Shown piece after piece: positions 57,164 to 64,000 of a stretch of 64,000 nucleotides of DNA; the first letter of the stretch is position 1; each line of letters begins with the position of its first letter. This DNA is from Candidatus Dependentiae bacterium. Lineage in GTDB: Bacteria; Babelota; Babeliae; Babelales; Vermiphilaceae. The position numbers and the translations under genes were made by a program. Where the stretch lies: assembly GCA_040878395.1 (NCBI GenBank), contig JBBDMI010000007.1, positions 62,001-126,000 on the forward strand. Reading direction: 5' to 3'. A model generated the notes under the pieces. The model searched no databases. It was not told the DNA's origin and saw only the letters and a list, made by a program, of their open reading frames with translations.

Positions 57164-59233
57164 TTAATTATGTTTATCGATCCACCATCTAATTGTATCG
57201 ACAATCTTATCTTTACTCGCCCTTATATTAAATTCAGCTAATGCACCAAGTTGACGCGCTTGAAATTCAGAATATTGAAATTTCAATGTTGCACAATCAC
57301 CTGACAAAAATCCTGCACATTCAGCATCAAAATCTTTAAGATAGTCAACAAGCCAAGCTAGATCAGCTTTACCTTTATATTGTTCAAGCAAAACTTCATC
57401 TTTTACTTTTGGAAGATATATGACAACAGGAACCTCTTTATCTTTTTCATCTTTAAAAATACTTATCGCCTTTTTGCCAATATTAGTATAATCAATCTTA
57501 GGAAACTTTAGACCTTTTGCACGAGCATAATTCTCAGCTCCTTTCAGTTCATCACCGATAATGCCGCCGGAAGCATCTAAAAAAACAATGATATCAGCTT
57601 TTCTTTCAGGCCGTTCACCGCTAATCGGTGGATAAGGTAAATTAAATGCTAAGCCGCCATCGGCCAACTTTACTTGGGCAAGATTTTTTGTGGCAAGACC
57701 GGGTACATTATACACAAAATTATTAATACGAGCCACCGAAACACGCAAATCTCCAAAGTTTTTCAATCCCTGTTGAGCTAAACGTTTTGACTCCATTTCA
57801 ACAAGCTGCTTTGTTTGTCCCGATTCTTTTGCAAGCTTCAGCTCTTGTGATAATACCGCTGACGGTATTTTTTTCACTACATAATCAGAACTACTGATCG
57901 CTTTTTTCAAAAGATAGTTTGTTACCATTTTCAAATTCCCTTGCAACTCATCAGGCATATGCTGATAGACATCTGCAAATGAAAAAGCAAATGCTGAACC
58001 AAAAGTCCCTGCAAGATAACCCAAACTTTGCTCCGGAGCAAAATCAACTGATACCCCATTGTTAAATGCACGCCCGTATGCCCACGTGGGCACATATGCT
58101 CCTAACCAAGCACCGCCAACTTCATACGGTGTAAATTCATACCATTCAGGCATTTTTTGAAATTCACTCGCATTAATTGCAGTATAAATCGGCAAAGGCA
58201 CATCTCCATTCTTTATACGATCTACTTGTTGTGATAAATAAACCCTATGTCTCCGTTCAAAATCGGATAAATAAGCATTAGCCAATAGACCACCATAAAA
58301 ATCAACAAGTGTGACCGGCTGGTTATATACAAACTTTGTTGCCCATGCATCAGCCATATAACGCATTTCATTTGGGTTTATTTTATGCAAACCCCTTGGT
58401 ATTTTACGCATCAAATTTTCTTTGAATGTCTTTATATCTTTGCCGCTCGCCATCCAAAAACCCAATGCCCATGTTGAGCCTGACAATGAAGAAATATACG
58501 TTGTAGCATCCAACAAACCAATTTCTTGTGCGCCAAGCAGATAATTGGTTGTTAACAACATTGCACGATCACCACCACCACTGGCAACAAATGTGATATT
58601 GGGAATCTTTTTATTATCTAAGTTTTGCGCCACCAGTTTCTCAACCGCTTGTTTAACTTTTGGCGCTCTTTTGCCTAAATAATCACGCTCTTCTTGATGC
58701 AAACTGTTTCCGATGCGTAATTGCGCTATTCGATTATTATTTGGATTATCTCGTATCGCTCCTAATTGATTTCGCAAGGAACCTTTAAGTTTTTCAACCG
58801 CTAAACGACCCTTAATTAAATTCTCCTGAACGATTTCCCATTCTGACGCAGTGTAGAGTTTAATTTTCAAATCTTTCGTTGAGATGTAAAATTTTTGCCT
58901 TTTGAGTGGTGAACGCCATTTGCCCACATATACTTTTGCAAATGATTCAAATGTATTTTTTGAAAGCTTAAATGGAAACTGTTTTGTATTCGAAACCAAT
59001 AAATAACGATTTGCTTCTGATTGCGCAACCGGCTTTTGTATAACTATCTTTGCATGCGCATCAATTGATACCACAGCTCCTGTTTGCAAAGCTTGCCCTG
59101 TTTCTTTGTTTTGATAATAGAAACTCAAAAACAGCGGTTTATCTATTGTATTTTTCACCGAAACCTCTGTTGCGATTATGGACTGAGCAATCAAACAACT
59201 TAACAGATACACATATTGATAACTTTTGTTCAT
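57164..59233 (-). CDS. Exported cytosolic-phospholipase-A2-like lipase, 689 aa
   Basis: The ATG at 59233 follows AGGGGG. A signal peptide (about 1-21) precedes about 190 residues of mixed fold, then a lipase core: ASGGGDRAML (about 217-226) as oxyanion loop, SSLSGSTWALGFW (nucleophile Ser251) and, near residue 527, LADGGLAFNLPYPP with the catalytic Asp. These match the PLA2-B/cPLA2 group IV pattern of animals and fungi (GLSGSTW, DSGLTFNLPYP), and the stretch after it (KADIIVFLDAS, FPKID) matches too. Expected activity is phospholipase A/lysophospholipase. Eukaryotic origin by transfer is plausible. Confidence 0.85.
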   Translation of the reverse strand: MNKSYQYVYLLSCLIAQSIIATEVSVKNTIDKPLFLSFYYQNKETGQALQTGAVVSIDAHAKIVIQKPVAQSEANRYLLVSNTKQFPFKLSKNTFESFAKVYVGKWRSPLKRQKFYISTKDLKIKLYTASEWEIVQENLIKGRLAVEKLKGSLRNQLGAIRDNPNNNRIAQLRIGNSLHQEERDYLGKRAPKVKQAVEKLVAQNLDNKKIPNITFVASGGGDRAMLLTTNYLLGAQEIGLLDATTYISSLSGSTWALGFWMASGKDIKTFKENLMRKIPRGLHKINPNEMRYMADAWATKFVYNQPVTLVDFYGGLLANAYLSDFERRHRVYLSQQVDRIKNGDVPLPIYTAINASEFQKMPEWYEFTPYEVGGAWLGAYVPTWAYGRAFNNGVSVDFAPEQSLGYLAGTFGSAFAFSFADVYQHMPDELQGNLKMVTNYLLKKAISSSDYVVKKIPSAVLSQELKLAKESGQTKQLVEMESKRLAQQGLKNFGDLRVSVARINNFVYNVPGLATKNLAQVKLADGGLAFNLPYPPISGERPERKADIIVFLDASGGIIGDELKGAENYARAKGLKFPKIDYTNIGKKAISIFKDEKDKEVPVVIYLPKVKDEVLLEQYKGKADLAWLVDYLKDFDAECAGFLSGDCATLKFQYSEFQARQLGALAEFNIRASKDKIVDTIRWWIDKHN

Positions 59234-59364
59234 ACTAACCCCCTTTGTATACAACCCTAATATAAACAATAAATCATTTAAAAATATACAAAACAGTTAC
59301 AATTTGAAATATATTGCTGTTATAATAAGATAATGAGAAAAAACAAATAAAAAAAAGGAAAAAA

Positions 59365-60276
59365 ATGAATAAGACAGTAAAAGTAGCGATTATAGCTCTG
59401 TGTTTAATCTCCGGCCTATCTACAAACCTATCTGCAAATACCGATATTACCAAAAAATCTGCGTATGAGCTCTATGGCCTAATCGACAGCACCAAAGTAG
59501 CAGCATTTAGCACTGACAGCTTTACAAAAAATGGATTGGACCCACAAGAATTGGCAAAATGGCAAGAACTTGTTAACCAACTCAACGATCATATTAAAGA
59601 TTCAATCCGTCAAAATGAAGCTCCCAACGAATATAATCAATACATCCAAACATTACAAAGTTCACTTGAACTTATAAAAAAAGTGGTCAATGCATTACAA
59701 AATAACCGACCTCAAGCTGCACGTTACTTACATCAAATTGATAAACAGTTAGAAGAACTCAGCCACATAGAACAGCAAGCATATAATACTATTATAAAGC
59801 AAACAAAAACACCCCAGCAATGGCTTAACAAGATCCCCAGCGATATAACAAAGATACTAACTGAACCTCACAAAAAAATATTAAAAGAGTACACAAGCCT
59901 TTCGTCTATCCAAAAGAAACCAACACAAAAGGAAGTAATCGGCATCTTAAGGCTCAACGGCATAAAACAAGAAGACAAAAATGCAAAGTTCAAAGTATCT
60001 GCTCTTTTAGACAACTTGGATCAATACCATTATATGTTAGAAAATAACGGGAAAAACTTATTAAAAAAAAGTAAACAAAAAGACGATTTAATCAATCAAA
60101 AGCAATACTCGGCAGCACTCATACATCAACTTAAAGAAATTTATCCGAACATGCTCTCTTCACGTGATATACAAGTTTTTGCCAATACCACAAATAAACC
60201 TGCTATGATACTATTTGCACAAGCAAGTGCCTATAGTGACATCTTAAATCAGATAAAAAGAGAAATTACGCAATAA
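59365..60276 (+). CDS. Exported helical hypothetical protein, 303 aa
   Basis: The start follows AAAAAAGGAAAAAA. A signal peptide (about 1-24, ending LSAN) is followed by a Gln/Lys/Asn-rich, almost entirely alpha-helical body (YIQTLQSSLELIKKVVNALQ, LDNLDQYHYMLENNGKNLL). No domain is recognised. It is divergent from the cPLA2-like gene and convergent with lysS, with a strong terminator. Confidence 0.65.
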   Translation: MNKTVKVAIIALCLISGLSTNLSANTDITKKSAYELYGLIDSTKVAAFSTDSFTKNGLDPQELAKWQELVNQLNDHIKDSIRQNEAPNEYNQYIQTLQSSLELIKKVVNALQNNRPQAARYLHQIDKQLEELSHIEQQAYNTIIKQTKTPQQWLNKIPSDITKILTEPHKKILKEYTSLSSIQKKPTQKEVIGILRLNGIKQEDKNAKFKVSALLDNLDQYHYMLENNGKNLLKKSKQKDDLINQKQYSAALIHQLKEIYPNMLSSRDIQVFANTTNKPAMILFAQASAYSDILNQIKREITQ

Positions 60277-60306
60277 AAAAGGCCGCTTGGAAAAGCGGCC
60301 TTTTTA
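60275..60306. terminator. Bidirectional Rho-independent terminator
   Basis: GGCCGCTT-GGAA-AAGCGGCC with A6 before and T5 after, between the convergent 303-aa gene and lysS. Confidence 0.92.
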
Positions 60307-60307
60307 T

Positions 60308-61783
60308 TTAATCTTTTTTCTTTAACGTCGGGAACAATATCACATCTTTAATCGATTGCGTATTGGTGAGCAACATAGTCAGACGATCAATCCCCATACC
60401 TGCACCAACGGTGGGTGGCAATGCATGCTCAAGCGCTAACACATAATCAGCATCATAGTAATGAGCTTCATCATCACCTGATGTACGAGCTTGTGCTTGC
60501 TGCTGAAATCTTTCGGCTTGATCAAATGGATCATTCAACTCATTAAATCCGTTTGCTAATTCCATACCGGCAATGAACAGCTCAAAGCGTGCAGCAATAG
60601 CAGGATTTTGCGCATCACGTTTTGAAAGCGGTGAAACTTCAACAGGATAATCGGTAATGAATGTCGGTTGAATAAGTTGTGATTCAACTTTTTCTTCAAA
60701 AATTGCGAGCAATTTTTCGCCCCATGAAGCATCTTTATTTTTTGTTGAAATATGCAACTCTTTGAGCACAGCATCAATATCGTTATCAAGCGCATCCTCA
60801 TCAATACCCACATACTTCATTACAGAAGCCTTCATGCTCAAACGTTCAAATGTTGAAAAATCGATAAGATGCTCATCATATTGAATCTGCTCAGATAAAC
60901 CGGATTCCTTAATCACTTTTTTAATAAGTTCTTCAATAAAGTCCATCATCCAATGATAATCTTTATAGGCAACATACCATTCAACCATAGTAAATTCAGG
61001 ATTATGACGCGTTGAAATCCCCTCATTGCGAAAGTTACGATTAATTTCATACACACGTTCAAAACCACCGACAACCAAACGTTTCAAATAAAGTTCAGGT
61101 GCGATACGCAAATAGAGCTCTGCATCCAGTGCATTATGATGCGTAACAAATGGTTTTGCGGCAGCTCCACCCGGAATCGGATGCAACATCGGAGTTTCAA
61201 CTTCAATAAAGTCATGATTATCGAAAAAGTTACGCATCGTGCGGATAATAGCTGATCTTATTTTAAAACGCTCACGGCTTTCAGCATCAGTTATCAAATC
61301 TAAATAACGTTGACGATACTTTGTTTCAATGTCAGAAAGACCATGAAATTTTTCAGGTAATGGATGTAGGCATTTACTTTGCAAAGCAAATGCAGAAACT
61401 TTAACCGTAACCTCACCCATTTTAGTTTTGAACGAATGCCCTTGTACCCAAACAATATCACCAATATCAATATAATGCTGAATAAATTCGAAGGTTTCAT
61501 CGCCAACCATATCTTTACGAATATAAATTTGTACTTTACCAGTACGATCTTGAATAGTAGCAAACATTGTTTTGCCATGTTCACGTACCGTTAGCAAGCG
61601 ACCTGCAACTGCATATTCAGGTGACTCACTATCTTCTTTGAATGCATCAATAATTTCTGCACATGTTGTATTTGTTGGTTTACCCGCAGGATAAGCAGAG
61701 ATACCGTTTTTTTGGAGCTCTTTTACTTTATCAACGCGAATGTAATGTTCTTCTGAAATATCCGGGTTTTTGTTTTGTTCCAT
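60308..61783 (-). CDS. lysS: Lysyl-tRNA synthetase, class II
   Basis: An N-terminal OB-fold anticodon-binding domain (about 50-150: [27 protein letters not shown]) is followed by the class II catalytic core with motif 2 ([25 protein letters not shown]) and motif 3 ([12 protein letters not shown]). It charges tRNA-Lys. An ATG at 61783 is preferred over an in-frame TTG two codons upstream. The length of 491 aa is normal. Confidence 0.95.
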   Translation of the reverse strand: [491 protein letters not shown]

Positions 61784-61836
61784 TGCCAATGTTCCATTGT
61801 TAGATTACATTTAATTATGTATACAGTATATACCTT

Positions 61837-62490
61837 TTAATGATTTAATCCATATGGATAAGATAAAGAACCTGTAATAAGCCCTTTATCTTTTGTGCCC
61901 AACACCACATAACTTACCGGTTCTTCAAAGCCCTCTAAACATTGAACAATGTCATCTCCTTCTTGTGCATCTACCTTTTGAAAACTACTAAAACTACTAT
62001 AAGAAGAGACATCCTTAAGAAAAACCCAATTTTTTTCTTGCCATTTTTTCTTGTCCATCTCATTTATTTCTGCCAAATCAATCTGTTGTGCCCAGTTACG
62101 CTCAGGCAAGTATCTAAAAAGGTTACACAAAATGATTTGTCCTGTTGGAATCATACGAATATCGTTAATAGTGATGCAAGGATCATTCAAGTTATAAAAC
62201 CGCTGATCTTTCTCTTTCCACAATACTGTTTTATTAAAAAAATGAACTCTTTTCATATTTAGCCAAATATCTTTCAAATGATCTGGACACTCAGAAGATT
62301 GTGCTAAACGTATAATATCAAGTAAGGATTCGTACCTACCCTGAAAAGGAACCATTGCATAGTCTCTATTAAAAGGAGAATCAACAAAAGGTGCCTCCAT
62401 ATCATCTAAAACACTGCCAGATGGGATATCAGCTGTATACATAAACGATGAAAACAAACACACATAAAAAATGAAAAATTGCTTTATCAT
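61837..62490 (-). CDS. Exported hypothetical protein, 217 aa
   Basis: A signal peptide (FFIFYVCLFSSFMYTA) is followed by a mixed domain with several aromatic residues (WLNMKRVHFFNKTVLWKEKDQRFY, RYLPERNWAQQIDLAEI). It lies 13 bases downstream of the sod stop on the same strand and is probably co-transcribed with it. No family is recognised. Confidence 0.6.
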   Translation of the reverse strand: MIKQFFIFYVCLFSSFMYTADIPSGSVLDDMEAPFVDSPFNRDYAMVPFQGRYESLLDIIRLAQSSECPDHLKDIWLNMKRVHFFNKTVLWKEKDQRFYNLNDPCITINDIRMIPTGQIILCNLFRYLPERNWAQQIDLAEINEMDKKKWQEKNWVFLKDVSSYSSFSSFQKVDAQEGDDIVQCLEGFEEPVSYVVLGTKDKGLITGSLSYPYGLNH

Positions 62491-62503
62491 GTCAATCTAT
62501 TTG

Positions 62504-63121
62504 CTATTCTGTTGCAATGATAAAATCATCTTCAACACGATCCCAATCGATGACATGCCACCAAGCAGAAATATAATCGGGACGCTTATTTTGGTATTTA
62601 AGATAATAGGCATGCTCCCACACATCAAGCCCCAAAATAGGAAATAAACCTTGTTTAAGAGGTGAATCCTGATTTGATGTCGTTGTTACTTGTAAACGAC
62701 CATTTTCATCAACACATAACCATGCCCACCCACTGCCAAATACCGTCTTTGCAGCTGCAGTAAATTGTTCTTTGAAAGCATCAAACTCACCGAATTCTGC
62801 GCGAATCGCTTTAAGTACTTTGTCACGCGGTTGTCCACCACCATCTTTTTTCATCATTGTCCAAAACAATGAATGATTCAAATGACCACCGGCATTATTG
62901 CGCACTACCGTTTGCAGACCTTTAGGCAACTTATCATAGTTAATAACTAAATCTTCCAATGATTTATCTTGATATTGAGGATAGCCCTCTAATGCATTGT
63001 TAAGATTATTCACATACCCTGCATGGTGCTTATCATGATGGATTTCCATAGTACGTGCATCAATATAAGGTTCTAATGCATCAAAAGCGTATGGTAATTC
63101 AGGAAGTACAAATTTTGCCAT
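62504..63121 (-). CDS. sodA: Superoxide dismutase, Mn-type signature
   Basis: 205 residues with the metal ligands His in [12 protein letters not shown], His in [11 protein letters not shown], and Asp/His in [24 protein letters not shown] and NQDSPL match the Mn form; Fe enzymes usually have AAQ-H-type and SNAGTP. It removes superoxide, which matters for a bacterium facing a host oxidative burst. No signal peptide was seen, so it is cytosolic. Confidence 0.92.
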   Translation of the reverse strand: MAKFVLPELPYAFDALEPYIDARTMEIHHDKHHAGYVNNLNNALEGYPQYQDKSLEDLVINYDKLPKGLQTVVRNNAGGHLNHSLFWTMMKKDGGGQPRDKVLKAIRAEFGEFDAFKEQFTAAAKTVFGSGWAWLCVDENGRLQVTTTSNQDSPLKQGLFPILGLDVWEHAYYLKYQNKRPDYISAWWHVIDWDRVEDDFIIATE

Positions 63122-63204
63122 ATTTATTTCCTCTATCGATTATTTAATAGCTGTATAACATGAATTACCGTAACATAAGGCAAAAAATAGTCAATTTCAA
63201 ATGC

Positions 63205-63492
63205 CTAACTTACCAAATAGATAACCTCATCTTTACGTGCCATTTGTAACTGCTCGCGAGCCATTTTTTCTTTACAAAATGAATGCACATTCCATGCTAT
63301 AATCTGCTCTTGCAACTGCAGCATCTCTTGCTTTTTTTGAGCAATCTGCTCAACCATTTCATAACATTCTGATTTGAGATGCACTAACTGATTAAATCCA
63401 TGTGCACCAAAAAGATACATCCAACTGAACAGCACAAGTTCACCCACAAACAATAAACGAGAGCATATACGTTTCACGTCAATAACTAACAT
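63205..63492 (-). CDS. FtsB/DivIC-like septum formation protein, 95 aa
   Basis: One membrane helix (about 13-30) followed by a coiled coil (VEQIAQKKQEMLQLQEQI) and a short C-terminal KMAREQLQMARKDEVIYLV. The size and layout match FtsB/DivIC, which link early and late division proteins. The ending KDEVIYLV is typical of the family. Sequence identity in this family is low, so the call is by architecture. Confidence 0.75.
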   Translation of the reverse strand: MLVIDVKRICSRLLFVGELVLFSWMYLFGAHGFNQLVHLKSECYEMVEQIAQKKQEMLQLQEQIIAWNVHSFCKEKMAREQLQMARKDEVIYLVS

Positions 63493-63608
63493 TTAAGAAC
63501 CTCCTTACTCAATTCATAAAAGTTGTTGCAAAAGCATCCTCTTTTATATCTACAATAAGCTATAACATAAAAGACAGTAAATATATGAGCTTTAGTTCGG
63601 AGAATATA

Positions 63609-64000
63609 ATGAATAAGACGCACCTTTTTTTATTTTTAATACCAATATATTTTATACAAGCAAAAGATGAACAAAAACAACCTTCATACGACCAAGAAGC
63701 CTTCAATTGGTCACGCACCATGGCTGAAGTTGCACAAATGGTAGGTGAGAAACATTTTAAACTTCCTGAAAATGCCGGTGAATGTTGGGCTGAGGCAATC
63801 AATGGATTTGTCAGCTGCTTAGATCCTCATTCAGGATTTTTGGCACCAAAAGCATATAAACAGATTATTCAATCAACATCCGGAAGTTTTGGCGGTATTG
63901 GTATTGTAATTGACAATACGCGTCAACCAAAAGATAAATATTTAACTATTATCGATACCATCCCTGATGGTCCTTCAGATAATGCAGGCATCAAACCGCT
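63609..64000 (+). CDS. S41 C-terminal processing protease, N-terminal part (cut by window edge)
   Basis: The start follows CGGAG. A signal peptide (FLFLIPIYFIQA) precedes a helical region, then DPHSGFLAPKAYK, typical of CtpA-type proteases, and the beginning of a PDZ domain (GSFGGIGIVID, TIPDGPSDNAGIKP). Carboxyl-terminal processing proteases cut exported proteins with a Ser-Lys dyad, which lies beyond the window. There is no stop before the edge, so the gene is incomplete here. Confidence 0.85.
   Translation, partial: MNKTHLFLFLIPIYFIQAKDEQKQPSYDQEAFNWSRTMAEVAQMVGEKHFKLPENAGECWAEAINGFVSCLDPHSGFLAPKAYKQIIQSTSGSFGGIGIVIDNTRQPKDKYLTIIDTIPDGPSDNAGIKP

Overview
The window is AT-rich chromosomal DNA of a Gram-negative-type, host-dependent bacterium. 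Three features point to an intracellular lifestyle: two tandem ATP/ADP-type nucleotide translocases (41999-44934), many proteins with a signal peptide plus ankyrin, TPR or Sel1 repeats, and a secreted eukaryote-like cytosolic phospholipase A2. Together with a Tol system, Lon, a double-AAA FtsH and membrane regulators shaped like sigma-54 activators, this fits Candidatus Dependentiae (TM6). That placement is inferred from gene content, not proven. The genetic code is standard. I saw no insertion sequence, prophage or CRISPR array.

Layout. 1-9 kb is accessory: a 1090-residue ankyrin protein, a Sel1-repeat protein, an ankyrin pseudogene and a run of exported proteins of unknown function. 8.9-20.4 kb holds nth, two long paralogous membrane regulators (7TM-GAF-PAS-like-degenerate sigma-54 AAA-Fis HTH), a Xer recombinase, a ferric-reductase-like oxidoreductase and PBP2. 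20.5-29.4 kb is a minus-strand housekeeping block: rpsT, rpmB, suhB, ftsH (with two AAA modules), the tolQ-tolR-tolA-tolB cluster and a CCA-adding enzyme. 29.4-33.1 kb is accessory again: a DUF4097-like protein, a TPR protein lying between a duplicated gene end, an ankyrin protein and tRNA-Ala. 33.2-47.9 kb holds dsbD, hpf, an AAA_14/DUF4143 ATPase behind two long palindromes, der, dnaX, SRP RNA, tRNA-Ser, rpsB, the two nucleotide transporters, lon and a Cys-rich lipoprotein.

48-60 kb is the most interesting stretch. It has two paralogous exported proteins with a faint kinase-like motif order (one frameshifted), an ankyrin mini-protein, an exported 2H phosphoesterase, cmk-recJ, an M48 membrane protease next to a dead-site paralogue, an exported ankyrin-PLD fusion, and the cPLA2-like lipase facing it across a shared terminator. 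60-64 kb ends with lysS, an exported unknown, a Mn-type superoxide dismutase, an FtsB/DivIC-like protein and the start of an S41 protease cut by the window edge.

Reading of the whole: the cell imports host nucleotides and keeps replication, translation and envelope functions. It also appears to export host-directed proteins (repeat proteins, phospholipases, a phosphoesterase). The exported lipase/PLD/phosphoesterase set and the degenerate regulator pair are the best candidates for undescribed biology.
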